NCBI RefSeq assembly: GCF_016428875.1
Contig: NZ_JAELTO010000001.1
Coordinates: 57,973-121,972, forward strand
Direction of reading: 5' to 3'
Source of the DNA: Xylophilus sp. ASV27
GTDB taxonomy: Bacteria > Pseudomonadota > Gammaproteobacteria > Burkholderiales > Burkholderiaceae_C
Length of the DNA stretch: 64,000 nucleotides
The translations under genes and the position numbers were made by a program. Of this stretch, positions 43,450 to 51,887 are shown in pieces. The notes beneath the pieces were generated by a model. The model did no database searches. It saw nothing but the letters and a program-made list of their open reading frames with translations, and was not told the DNA's origin. Each line of letters begins with the position of its first letter. Within the stretch, counting starts at the first letter, position 1.

Positions 43450-43465
43450 TGGCACGCCCTGTGCA
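43450..43465 (+). promoter_or_regulatory. sigma-54 (-24/-12) promoter
   Basis: TGGCACGCCCTGTGCA fits the sigma-54 consensus TGGCACG-N4-TTGC(A/T) with one mismatch (GTGC for TTGC) and the exact GG-to-GC spacing. It lies 29 bases upstream of the binding-protein ATG. Confidence 0.85.
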
Positions 43466-43494
43466 ACGGGCCGTCATCACCACCGGAGACACAC

Positions 43495-44691
43495 ATGCAC
43501 CGTCGCAGCCTCATCGCCTGGGCCTCCCTGGCCGCCACCTTCGTCAGCGCCGCCGTCCTGCCGGCCATGGCCCAGGCCAAGGACATCGTCGTGGCCCACA
43601 TCTACAGCAAGACCGGTCCGCTGGAGGCCTACGGCAAGCAGACCCAGACCGGCCTGATGATGGGCCTGGACTACGCCACCGGCGGCACCATGACGGTCAA
43701 CGGCCGCAAGATCGTGGTCATCGAGAAGGACGACCAGGGCAAGCCCGACCTGGGCAAGTCGCTGCTGGCCACGGCCTACTCGGACGACAAGGCCGACCTC
43801 GCCGTCGGCCCCACGTCTTCCGGCGTCGCGCTGGCCATGCTGCCGGTGGCCGAGGAGTACAAGAAGATCCTGCTGGTCGAGCCCGCCGTGGCGGATTCCA
43901 TCACCGGCGAAAAATGGAACAAGTACATCTTCCGCACCGGCCGCAACAGCAGCCAGGACGCCATCAGCAACGCCGTGGCGCTGGACAAGCCGGGCGTCAC
44001 CATCGCCACGCTGGCGCAGGACTATGCCTTCGGCCGCGACGGCGTGAAGGCCTTCAAGGAGGCGCTCAAGACCGCCAGGGTGGTGCATGAGGAATACCTG
44101 CCCACCAACACCACCGACTTCACCGCCGGCGCGCAGCGCCTGATCGACGCGCTGAAGGACAAGCCCGGCCGCAAGGTGATCTGGATCGTCTGGGCCGGCG
44201 CCGGCAACCCGTTCAAGATCGCCGACCTGGACCTCAAGCGCTACGGCATCGAGGTCGCCACCGGCGGCAACATCCTGCCGGCCATGGCCAGCTTCAAGAA
44301 TTTCCCCGGCATGGAAGGCGCCACCTACTACTACTTCGGCATCCCCAAGAACCCGGTGAACGAGGCCATGGTCGCGGCCCACTACAAGCAGTTCAAGGCG
44401 CCGCCGGACTTCTTCACGGCGGGCGGCTTCTCCGCCGGCATGGCCATCGTCACCGCACTGAAGAAGACGGGCGGCGAGACCGGCACCCACAAGCTGATCT
44501 CCACCATGGAGGGCATGAGCTTCGACACGCCCAAGGGCACCATGACCTTCCGCAAGGAAGACCACCAGGCCATGCAGAGCATGTACCACTTCAGGATCAA
44601 GGTGGACCCGGCCTTCGCCTGGGGCGTGCCCGAACTGGTGCACGAGATCACGCCGGCGGAAATGCAGATCCCGATCCGCAACCAGCGCTGA
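43495..44691 (+). CDS. branched-chain amino acid-type ABC transporter substrate-binding protein
   Basis: A 398-residue periplasmic binding protein of the LivK/Leu-Ile-Val family with a signal peptide (ending PAMAQA). Features are IVVAHIYSKTGPLEAYGKQTQTGLMMGLDYA, DDKADLAVGPTSSGVALAMLPVAEEYKKILLVEPAVADSI and AQDYAFGRDGVKAFKEAL. The start ATG 43495 is 29 bases after the -12 element. It is first in the operon; transport may be of aromatic acids, amides or amino acids rather than leucine, since sigma-54 control suggests a specialised nutrient. Confidence 0.92.
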   Translation: MHRRSLIAWASLAATFVSAAVLPAMAQAKDIVVAHIYSKTGPLEAYGKQTQTGLMMGLDYATGGTMTVNGRKIVVIEKDDQGKPDLGKSLLATAYSDDKADLAVGPTSSGVALAMLPVAEEYKKILLVEPAVADSITGEKWNKYIFRTGRNSSQDAISNAVALDKPGVTIATLAQDYAFGRDGVKAFKEALKTARVVHEEYLPTNTTDFTAGAQRLIDALKDKPGRKVIWIVWAGAGNPFKIADLDLKRYGIEVATGGNILPAMASFKNFPGMEGATYYYFGIPKNPVNEAMVAAHYKQFKAPPDFFTAGGFSAGMAIVTALKKTGGETGTHKLISTMEGMSFDTPKGTMTFRKEDHQAMQSMYHFRIKVDPAFAWGVPELVHEITPAEMQIPIRNQR

Positions 44692-44770
44692 CGCGGCGCT
44701 TCATCGCCAAGGCCGGTTCGGCCCCCGGGCATGCCGGGGCAGGGGCGTGCGCCGCCATCTTCTCAAGGAC

Positions 44771-45541
44771 ATGAGTTTGCTGGAAACCCGAGACCTCACC
44801 ATCCGCTTCGGCGGCCACGTGGCGGTCAACGCCGTGAGCTGCGCATTCGCGCCCGGCACGCTGACCGCCATCGTCGGCCCCAACGGCGCGGGCAAGACCA
44901 CCTACTTCAACCTGATCTCGGGCCAACTGCGCGCCAGCGATGGGCAGGTGCTGCTGGGCGGGCAGGACCTGTCGCGGCTGCCGGCGTCGGCCCGCACCCG
45001 GGCCGGGCTGGGCCGCGCGTTCCAGCTGACCAACCTGTTCCCGCACCTGAGCGTGCGCGAGAACGTGCGCCTGGCGGTGCAGGCCACGCGCGCGGGCGCG
45101 CACCGCCGCGGGCTGAACCTCTGGAGCATCTGGAGCGACCACCGCGCCGTGACCGAGCGCGCGGACCAGATCCTCGCCGACGTGGCCATGCTGCCCAGGG
45201 CCGAGGCCGCCGTTGCCGGCCTGCCGCACGGCGACCAGCGCAAGCTGGAAGTGGCCCTGCTGATGGCGCTGGAGCCGCAGGTATTCATGTTCGACGAGCC
45301 CACGGCCGGCATGAACGCGGCCGAGGCGCCCGTCATCCTCGACCTGATCCGCAGGCTCAAGCAGGACCGGACCAAGACCATCCTGCTGGTCGAGCACAAG
45401 ATGGACGTGGTGCGCGAGCTGGCCGACCGCATCATCGTGCTGCACAACGGCACGCTGGTGGCCGACGGCCTGCCGGCCGAGGTGATCGCATCGCCGATCG
45501 TGCAGGAAGCCTATCTGGGCGTTGCCAGGGAGGCCGCATGA
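44771..45541 (+). CDS. LivG-type ABC transporter ATP-binding protein
   Basis: A 256-residue ATPase: Walker A GPNGAGKTT (~40), GRAFQLTNLFPHLSVREN at the Q-loop, LPHGDQRKLEVALLMA signature region, Walker B VFMFDEPTAGMN and VEHKMDVV with the switch His, all LivG-type. ATG 44771 follows CAAGGAC. The stop overlaps the LivF-type gene by ATGA. Confidence 0.93.
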   Translation: MSLLETRDLTIRFGGHVAVNAVSCAFAPGTLTAIVGPNGAGKTTYFNLISGQLRASDGQVLLGGQDLSRLPASARTRAGLGRAFQLTNLFPHLSVRENVRLAVQATRAGAHRRGLNLWSIWSDHRAVTERADQILADVAMLPRAEAAVAGLPHGDQRKLEVALLMALEPQVFMFDEPTAGMNAAEAPVILDLIRRLKQDRTKTILLVEHKMDVVRELADRIIVLHNGTLVADGLPAEVIASPIVQEAYLGVAREAA

Positions 45542-46266
45542 GCGCGGACAACCTCCTGACCCTGGATGGCGTCCACACCCACATCGCCGCCTACCACATC
45601 CTCCACGGCGTGGACCTCGCGGTGCCGCGCGGGCAGGTCACCATGCTGCTCGGCCGCAACGGCGCGGGCAAGACCACCACGCTGCGGACCATCATGGGCC
45701 TGTGGCGCGCGTCGCGGGGCAGCGTGCGCTTCGCCGGCCAGGACATCGGCCAGTGGCCCACGCCGCGCATCGCCGAGCTGGGCATTGCCTACGTGCCCGA
45801 GAACATGGGCATCTTCGCCGACCTCACGGTGAAGGAGAACCTGCTGCTGGCCGCGCGCGGCGCGCGCACCGCGCAGCAGATCGACGGCGCGCGGCTGCAG
45901 TGGATCTTCTCGCTGTTCCCGGCGGTGGAGAAGTTCTGGAACCACCCCGCGGGCAAGCTCTCCGGCGGGCAGAAGCAGATGCTGGCGGTGTCGCGCGCCA
46001 TCGTCGAGCCGCGCGAGCTGCTGATCGTGGACGAGCCGAGCAAGGGCCTGGCGCCCGCCATCATCCACAACATGATCGAGGCTTTCGCCCAGCTCAAGGC
46101 GCAGGGCGTGACGATCCTGCTGGTGGAGCAGAACCTGAGCTTCGCCGAGCGCCTGGGCGACCGCGTGGCGGTGATGGACAACGGCCGCGTGGTGCATGCC
46201 GGCGCCATGCGGGCGCTGGCCGAGGACGCGGCGTTGCAGCATGCGCTGCTGGGCCTGGCGCTATGA
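45538..46266 (+). CDS. LivF-type ABC transporter ATP-binding protein
   Basis: A 242-residue ATPase with Walker A GRNGAGKTT (~40), YVPENMGIFADLTVKENL, signature LSGGQKQM, Walker B LLIVDEPSKGLAP and VEQNLSFAERLGDRVAVM, the standard LivF layout. It is coupled to the preceding LivG-type gene by ATGA. A paired-hairpin repeat (copy C) fills the gap before the permease gene. Confidence 0.93.
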   Translation: MSADNLLTLDGVHTHIAAYHILHGVDLAVPRGQVTMLLGRNGAGKTTTLRTIMGLWRASRGSVRFAGQDIGQWPTPRIAELGIAYVPENMGIFADLTVKENLLLAARGARTAQQIDGARLQWIFSLFPAVEKFWNHPAGKLSGGQKQMLAVSRAIVEPRELLIVDEPSKGLAPAIIHNMIEAFAQLKAQGVTILLVEQNLSFAERLGDRVAVMDNGRVVHAGAMRALAEDAALQHALLGLAL

Positions 46267-46304
46267 GGCCGCATCGCTCCGTTTTCAAGGAAAAAAATGC
46301 CTGT

Positions 46305-46337
46305 AGCCCAGGTAAATACTGGGCTTTTAGCTATCAA
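46305..46337 (+). repeat. paired-hairpin intergenic repeat, copy C (second hairpin decayed)
   Basis: AGCCCAGGTAAATACTGGGCT at 46305-46325 is a perfect 7-bp stem. GCTAT at 46330 starts the second dyad, but its right arm is replaced by AAAGGAG, which now serves as the ribosome-binding site of the LivH-type gene. Confidence 0.65.
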
Positions 46338-46355
46338 TAAAGGAGTAGTCAACGC

Positions 46356-47339
46356 ATGAGGACCCTCGACTTCGACTGGAAGCCGCTGGCCCTGGTGCCG
46401 GTGCTGGCGCTGCTGGCGCTGCCGCTGGTGGGCTCGCCCTCGACCTGGCTCACGCTCACGGTGGCGGGGCTGGCCATGGGCATGATCGTCTTCATCATCG
46501 CCTCGGGCCTGACGCTGGTGTTCGGGCTGATGGACGTGCTCAACTTCGGCCACGGCGTCTTCATCGCGCTGGGCGCCTTCGTGGCGACCAGCGTGCTCGG
46601 CAGCATGGCCGACTGGACCGGCTCCGACCAGCTCTGGCGCAACCTGGTGGCGGTGCTGCCGGCCATGGTGGTGGCCATGCTGGTGGCCGGCGCCCTAGGC
46701 CTGGCCTTCGAACGCTTCATCGTGCGGCCGGTCTATGGCCAGCACCTGAAGCAGATCCTGATCACCATGGGCGGCATGATCATCGGCGAGGAGCTGATCA
46801 AGGTCATCTGGGGCCCGCAGCAGATCCCGCTGCCGCTGCCCGCGGCCATGCGCGGCGCGCTGCTGATCGGCGACGCGGCGGTGGAGAAGTACCGCCTCAT
46901 CGCGGTGGCGGTGGGGCTGCTGGTGTTCGGCCTGCTGGCCTGGACGCTGGGGCGCACCAAGGTCGGCCTGCTCATCCGCGCCGGCGTGCAGGACCGAGAG
47001 ATGGTCGAGTCGCTCGGCTACCGCATCCGGCGCCTGTTCGTCGGCGTGTTCGTGGCCGGCAGCGCGCTGGCCGGCCTGGGCGGCGTGATGTGGGGCCTGT
47101 ACCAGCAGAACGTGGTGCCGCAGATGGGCGCGCAGGTCAACGTGCTGATCTTCATCGTCATCATCATCGGCGGCCTGGGCTCCACCGGCGGCGCGCTGAT
47201 CGGTGCGCTGCTGGTGGGCCTGATGGCCAACTACACCGGCTTCCTGGTGCCCAAGGTGGCGCTGTTCTCCAACATCGCGCTGATGGTGGCCGTGCTGTTG
47301 TGGCGGCCGCAGGGCGTCTATCCGGTCACCAACCCATAG
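46356..47339 (+). CDS. LivH-type ABC transporter permease
   Basis: A 327-residue permease with about eight membrane segments. It carries VFGLMDVLNFGHGVFIALGAF near residue 55, the family pattern for LivH, and IRAGVQDREMVESLGYRIRRLFVGVFVAGSALAGLGGVMWG, with the cytoplasmic loop that contacts the ATPase. ATG 46356 follows AAAGGAGTAGTCAACGC. A 143-base spacer with a GC-rich repeat variant separates it from the LivM-type gene. Confidence 0.94.
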   Translation: MRTLDFDWKPLALVPVLALLALPLVGSPSTWLTLTVAGLAMGMIVFIIASGLTLVFGLMDVLNFGHGVFIALGAFVATSVLGSMADWTGSDQLWRNLVAVLPAMVVAMLVAGALGLAFERFIVRPVYGQHLKQILITMGGMIIGEELIKVIWGPQQIPLPLPAAMRGALLIGDAAVEKYRLIAVAVGLLVFGLLAWTLGRTKVGLLIRAGVQDREMVESLGYRIRRLFVGVFVAGSALAGLGGVMWGLYQQNVVPQMGAQVNVLIFIVIIIGGLGSTGGALIGALLVGLMANYTGFLVPKVALFSNIALMVAVLLWRPQGVYPVTNP

Positions 47340-47351
47340 GCCGAGGCACAC

Positions 47352-47445
47352 CCCATGCTCCGCACCGTGTGTCTCCGCACACCCCCTGGCAGGGGGCACC
47401 ACCGGCGGTCCGGCAAAGCCGGCCCCGCGGTGTTCTCGAAAGAAA
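47352..47445 (+). repeat. divergent variant of the GC-rich 3'-flanking repeat (R8)
   Basis: CACCCCATGCTCCGCACCGTG, a CCCCCTGGCAGGGGG hairpin, GGCGGTCCGGCAAAGCCGGCCCCGCGGTG. It has the same architecture as R1-R7 but clearly diverged sequence. It begins about 12 bases after the LivH-type stop. Confidence 0.65.
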
Positions 47446-47482
47446 ACCTACGGGCGCGCCTTCCGGGCGCCGAGGAAAAAGC

Positions 47483-48553
47483 ATGCTGAACCGACTTCTC
47501 TCCGGTGACATGCCGCGCAGCCGCGTGCTGGCCGTGGTGCTGCTCGCGCTGCTGATCGGGCTGGCCTTCGCGCCCTTCCTCTTCCCCGGCGTCAAGGCGC
47601 TGAACGTGGCGGCCAAGGTGCTGGTGTTCGTGGTGCTGGTGGCGGGCTTCGACCTGCTGCTGGGCTACACCGGCATCGTGAGCTTCGCGCACACCATGTT
47701 CTTCGGCATCGGCGCCTACGGCATCGCCATTGCCACCACGCGCCTGGGCGCGACCTGGGGCGCGCTGGCCGTGGGCCTGGGCGGCGCGCTCGCGCTGTCG
47801 CTGGCGCTGGCACTGGCGGTGGGGCTGTTCTCGCTGCGGGTGCGCGCCATCTTCTTCGCCATGATCACGCTGGCCGTGGCCTCGGCCTTCCAGACGCTGG
47901 CCTCGCAACTGTCGGACCTGACCGGCGGCGAGGACGGCCTGAGCTTCAAGGTGCCGGCCGTGCTGTCGCCCGCGTTCGAGTTCGCCGAGGAGCCGTTCCT
48001 GGGCGTGTCGCTCGACGGCCGGCTGCTGTGCTACTACCTGCTGTTCGTGCTGGCGGTGGCGCTGGTGCTGGCGCTGCTGCGCATCGTCAACTCGCCCTTC
48101 GGCCGCGTGCTGCAGGCGATCCGCGAGAACGAGTTCCGCGCCGAGGCCATCGGCTACCGCGTGGTGGTCTACCGCACCATCGCCAGCGTGCTGTCGGCGC
48201 TGTTCGCCTGCGTGGCCGGCGCCATGCTGGCGCTCTGGCTGCGCTACAACGGGCCGGAGACCTCGCTCTCGTTCGAGATCATGCTCGACGTGCTGCTGAT
48301 CGTGGTCATCGGCGGCATGGGCACGATCTACGGCGCGGTGGTGGGCTCGGTGCTGTTCGTGGTGGCGCAGAGCTACCTGCAGGATCTGCTGCGCCTGGGC
48401 AGCGAGGCCGCGAGCGCGCTGCCCTGGCTGGCCGCGCTGCTGTCGCCGGACCGCTGGCTGCTGTGGCTGGGCTTGCTGTTCGTGCTGTCGGTCTATTACT
48501 TCCCCACGGGCGTGGTCGGGCGCCTGCGAACCCTTTCCAGGCGACCGGGCTGA
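47483..48553 (+). CDS. LivM-type ABC transporter permease
   Basis: A 356-residue permease with about ten membrane segments. The LivM marks are DLLLGYTGIVSFAHTMFFGIGAYG (~50), VRAIFFAMITLAVASAF, and the ATPase-contact loop LQAIRENEFRAEAIGYRVVVYR (~220). ATG 47483 lies 5 bases after GAGGAAAAA. It completes the importer encoded by 43495-48553, although a repeat-filled gap lies before it. Confidence 0.94.
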   Translation: MLNRLLSGDMPRSRVLAVVLLALLIGLAFAPFLFPGVKALNVAAKVLVFVVLVAGFDLLLGYTGIVSFAHTMFFGIGAYGIAIATTRLGATWGALAVGLGGALALSLALALAVGLFSLRVRAIFFAMITLAVASAFQTLASQLSDLTGGEDGLSFKVPAVLSPAFEFAEEPFLGVSLDGRLLCYYLLFVLAVALVLALLRIVNSPFGRVLQAIRENEFRAEAIGYRVVVYRTIASVLSALFACVAGAMLALWLRYNGPETSLSFEIMLDVLLIVVIGGMGTIYGAVVGSVLFVVAQSYLQDLLRLGSEAASALPWLAALLSPDRWLLWLGLLFVLSVYYFPTGVVGRLRTLSRRPG

Positions 48554-48556
48554 GCC

Positions 48557-49456
48557 ATGCCTTCGTTGCCTCTACACACCGTGCAAGCGCGCTCCGGCTA
48601 CGCCACCTGTGCCGGCTATGAAATCCACTACATGGATTGGCAGCCCGCGGCCGCGCCGCGCATGCCCGTCGTCGTGGCCTGGCATGGATTGGCCCGCACC
48701 GGGCGCGACATGGATGCGCTGGCCGCGCACCTGGCGGGCCGTGGCTATCGCGTGGTCTGCCCCGACATGCTGGGCCGCGGCCTGAGTCAGTGGAGCCAGG
48801 CGCCGCGCGACGAATACCGCCTGCGCTTCTACGCCCGCATCGCCGCCGAATTCTTCGACGCGCTGCGCATCGAGCGCGCCCACTGGATCGGCACGTCCAT
48901 GGGCGGGGCCATCGGCACGGTCTGCGCGGGCGGCATCTTCGAACCCGCGCTGGCCGGGCGCATCGTGAGCCTGCTGCTCAACGACAACGCGCCCGAACTG
49001 GCCCAGCCGGCGCTGGACCGCATCAAGGCCTACGCCGGCGCGCCGCCGGCCTTCGACCGCGTGAGCGAGCTGGAAGCCTTCTTCCGGCAGGTCTACCGGC
49101 CCTACGGCTGGCTCAGCGATGCCCAGTGGCGCCTGCTGACCGAAACCAGCACCCGCCGCCTGCCCGACGGCCGCGTGACCCCGCACTACGACCCGCAGAT
49201 GGTGCGCCAGTTCACCGATCACGTGGACGACTACCGCATCTGGGAGCACTACGAGCGGCTGCGCATCCCCGTGCTGTGCCTGCGCGGCGAAGCGTCGGAC
49301 CTGGTGCTGCCGGACACCACCGAGGCCATGCGCCGCCGCGGCCCCGGCGCGCTCGGTCTGCTGCAGGTGGTGGAAGTACCGGGCTGCGGCCACGCGCCGG
49401 CACTCAACGTGCCGGCGCAGTACGCCATGGTCGATGCCTTTCTGGAAGGGCGCTAG
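48557..49456 (+). CDS. alpha/beta hydrolase
   Basis: A 299-residue alpha/beta-fold hydrolase: the oxyanion-hole region VVVAWHGLARTGRDMD (~35), a nucleophile elbow GTSMGG (Ser ~113), an acidic residue in LCLRGEASDLVL (~245) and the catalytic His in GCGHAPALN (~280). It starts 3 bases after the LivM-type stop, so it belongs to the sigma-54 operon and may hydrolyse the imported compound. Ester, amide and C-C substrates all remain possible. Confidence 0.88.
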   Translation: MPSLPLHTVQARSGYATCAGYEIHYMDWQPAAAPRMPVVVAWHGLARTGRDMDALAAHLAGRGYRVVCPDMLGRGLSQWSQAPRDEYRLRFYARIAAEFFDALRIERAHWIGTSMGGAIGTVCAGGIFEPALAGRIVSLLLNDNAPELAQPALDRIKAYAGAPPAFDRVSELEAFFRQVYRPYGWLSDAQWRLLTETSTRRLPDGRVTPHYDPQMVRQFTDHVDDYRIWEHYERLRIPVLCLRGEASDLVLPDTTEAMRRRGPGALGLLQVVEVPGCGHAPALNVPAQYAMVDAFLEGR

Positions 49457-49488
49457 GCGACTCGCGGGCGGTCAACGCCTGATTTCAT

Positions 49489-49505
49489 GCTACTGAATAT
49501 GTAGC
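49489..49505 (+). repeat. paired-hairpin repeat family, copy E (second hairpin only)
   Basis: GCTAC, TGAATAT, GTAGC. Both arms differ from the other copies by compensating changes (GCTAT/ATAGC to GCTAC/GTAGC), so pairing is kept. It lies 33 bases after the hydrolase stop. Confidence 0.5.
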
Positions 49506-49613
49506 TTTATGCCCTGGCGGAATCATGCTTCCACATCAGAAAAGTATTGAAATGAAGGTCGCAGCAGGGCTTGATGCTATTTTATTTGCAGCAAAAATGC
49601 GCCGGCGCCTGGC

Positions 49614-50672
49614 TCAGTGCCCTGTCGACACCCGGTTGCGCCCCAGTTCCTTGCTGCGGTAGAGGCCGCGGTCGGCGCGGGCGATGGCCTCCCTCAGTGC
49701 TTCTTCCGCCGCCAGTTGGGCAACGCCGAACGACGCCGTGCAGGCGACGACCGTGTCGCCGTAGCGGATCGTGTTGGCGAGCACCGCCTTGCGCATGCGC
49801 TCGGCCAGCAGGACGGCCGCGGCCTCGTCGGTGGCTGGCAGCACGAACAGGAATTCCTCGCCGCCCCAGCGCGCCAGGATGTCCTGTTCGCGGCACAGCG
49901 CCGCGAACAGCGCGCCGACCTGCGCGAGCACGTGGTCACCGGCCTCGTGGCCGTAGTGGTCGTTGACCTGCTTGAAGTGGTCGATGTCCGCGATCACCAG
50001 CGAACTGGGTATTCCCATGCGATGCGCCTGCGCGATCGCCGGCCCGGCCTGCGCCAGCAGGTTGCGCCGATTGGACAGGCCGGTGAGCGGGTCGGTGGTG
50101 GCCATCTCCATCAGCTTGCGCTCCGCGCGGCGCACCGTGAGGTAGTAGAAGCGCGCCGTGTAGGCCGCCATGGCGAACACGATGGCCACGTTGAAGCTGT
50201 GCACCGTCAGCAGCCCGGCGCTGCTGAGCGGCGCCAGCGCGCCGGTCATCTGGGACACGGCATGCAGGCCCAGGTAGTAGAGGTAGAGCAGCAGCAACAG
50301 CAGGAGCGAGCCGCGCCGCGAGCCGCTGACCACGATGGCCGGAATGAACATCAGCAGGTAGTAGTGAAAGCCGCTGTCCCAGCCGACCAGCAGGGTGCCG
50401 ATGGCCGCGTGCCCCAGCACCTCGAGCCAGATCAGCAGCAGCGCAGGCGTGTTGATGCGCTTGAGCAGCAGCCAGTAGGCACCGCCGTAGAGGGCGATGC
50501 TCGCGACGTTGACCCAGGCCAGCAGCGGCGAGCCGAAGAACAGGAACAGCACCAGCAAGACGACGTCGACGCCGGCGGCGACGACCGTCACCCGCCGCGA
50601 CATGATCCAGAACGCGCCGTGCGCGAGTCTGCTGCCGGAGTCGGCGCTACGTTGCGGCCTGGGGGAGGGCAA
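49614..50672 (-). CDS. membrane-anchored diguanylate cyclase (GGDEF)
   Basis: A 352-residue protein: six membrane segments in the first ~175 residues, then a GGDEF domain with DPLTGLSNRRNLL, the active-site loop GGEEF (~275) and an inhibitory RxxD site (REQD) exactly five residues before it. It should make cyclic-di-GMP and be product-inhibited. The frame begins at TTG 50672; ATG 50603 (MSRRVTVVAAG) is an alternative start that keeps all domains. It lies downstream of hemH on the same strand. Confidence 0.88.
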   Translation of the reverse strand: MPSPRPQRSADSGSRLAHGAFWIMSRRVTVVAAGVDVVLLVLFLFFGSPLLAWVNVASIALYGGAYWLLLKRINTPALLLIWLEVLGHAAIGTLLVGWDSGFHYYLLMFIPAIVVSGSRRGSLLLLLLLYLYYLGLHAVSQMTGALAPLSSAGLLTVHSFNVAIVFAMAAYTARFYYLTVRRAERKLMEMATTDPLTGLSNRRNLLAQAGPAIAQAHRMGIPSSLVIADIDHFKQVNDHYGHEAGDHVLAQVGALFAALCREQDILARWGGEEFLFVLPATDEAAAVLLAERMRKAVLANTIRYGDTVVACTASFGVAQLAAEEALREAIARADRGLYRSKELGRNRVSTGH

Positions 50673-50719
50673 CCTGGACTCGCTGGTCGGCTAGCCGTCA
50701 GGACTGCGGGCTGCGCGGC

Positions 50720-51814
50720 TCATGCCGCCGCGCCCCGTTCCCGCGCGCGCGCTGCCGAGGCCTCCAGCGCGCGCGCATCGGGCACCCGCCGCGTCGGCCA
50801 GCCGGCCATGTGCTGCTGGGCGATGCCGCTGAGCGCGGCAATCCAGGGGTGGCTGTCGTTCAGGCAGGGGATGTAGTGGAACTGCTCGCCGCCCGCATTC
50901 ATGAAGGCGTGGCGGGCCTCCATGTTGATCTCCTCCAGCGTCTCCAGGCAGTCGCTGGTGAAGCCGGGGCAGACCACGTCGACCCGCTTGACGCCCGACT
51001 GCGCCAGTTGCACCAGCGTGGGCTCGGTGTAGGGCTCCAGCCACTTGGCCTTGCCGAAGCGCGACTGGAAGGTGACCTTCACCTCGTGTTGGTGCAGGCC
51101 CAGTTCCGAGGCCAGCAGGCGCGCGGTCTTCAGCGCCTCGCAGTGGTAGGGGTCGCCCAGCTTCAAGGTGCGTTCCGGCACGCCGTGGAAGCTCATCAGC
51201 AGCACCTCGCCGCGGCCCTCGGCGCGCCAGTGGGTTTCCACGCGCGCGGCCAGGGCGGCGATGTAGCCGGGGTCGTCGTGGTAGCGGTTGACGAAGCGCA
51301 GCTCCGGCAGGTGGCGCTGGCGCGCGCTCCAGGCGTTCACCGCGTCGATCACGCTGGCCGTGGTGGTGCCCGAGTACTGCGGGTAGGCCGGCAGCACCAG
51401 GATGCGGGTTGCGCCCTCGGCCTTGAAGGCGTCGAGCTGCTCCGGGATGGACGGGCTGCCGTAGCGCATGGCGTAGCGCACCAGCACCTGGTGGCCGGCC
51501 TCGCCGAGCCAGCCGCGCAGCATCAGTGCCTGCTTCTCGGTCCAGACCTTCAGCGGCGAGCCCTCGGGCGTCCACACGCTCCTGTACTTGGCCGCGGACT
51601 GGGCGGGGCGCGAGCGCAGGATGAAGCCGTACAGGATCGGCTTCCACAGCAGCGGCGGGATCTCGACCACGCGCTGGTCCGACAGGAACTGCTCCAGGTA
51701 GCGGCGCACGTCGGCCGGCGTGGGCGTGTCCGGGGTGCCGAGATTGCACAGCAGCACGCCGATGCGGGGCGTCTGGCCGTGGGTGAAAGGGGGTTCGGGG
51801 GCGAAGGGGGGCAA
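50720..51814 (-). CDS. hemH: ferrochelatase
   Basis: A 364-residue ferrochelatase, which inserts Fe2+ into protoporphyrin IX as the last step of heme synthesis. Family marks are GVLLCNLGTPDTPTPADVRRYL, LPAYPQYSGTTTASVIDAV, the active-site His in LMSFHGVPERTL and VVCPGFTSDCLETLEEI. The start is TTG 51814; no ATG is available before the conserved core. Synthesis of heme would support the two oxidases in the window. Confidence 0.94.
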   Translation of the reverse strand: MPPFAPEPPFTHGQTPRIGVLLCNLGTPDTPTPADVRRYLEQFLSDQRVVEIPPLLWKPILYGFILRSRPAQSAAKYRSVWTPEGSPLKVWTEKQALMLRGWLGEAGHQVLVRYAMRYGSPSIPEQLDAFKAEGATRILVLPAYPQYSGTTTASVIDAVNAWSARQRHLPELRFVNRYHDDPGYIAALAARVETHWRAEGRGEVLLMSFHGVPERTLKLGDPYHCEALKTARLLASELGLHQHEVKVTFQSRFGKAKWLEPYTEPTLVQLAQSGVKRVDVVCPGFTSDCLETLEEINMEARHAFMNAGGEQFHYIPCLNDSHPWIAALSGIAQQHMAGWPTRRVPDARALEASAARARERGAAA

Positions 51815-51887
51815 GAGGAGTCCTGGGGCAGCGCGAAACGCGGCGCGTGGGCGGCAAAATGGGAATGTCCGCTATTTTCGACCAGCC

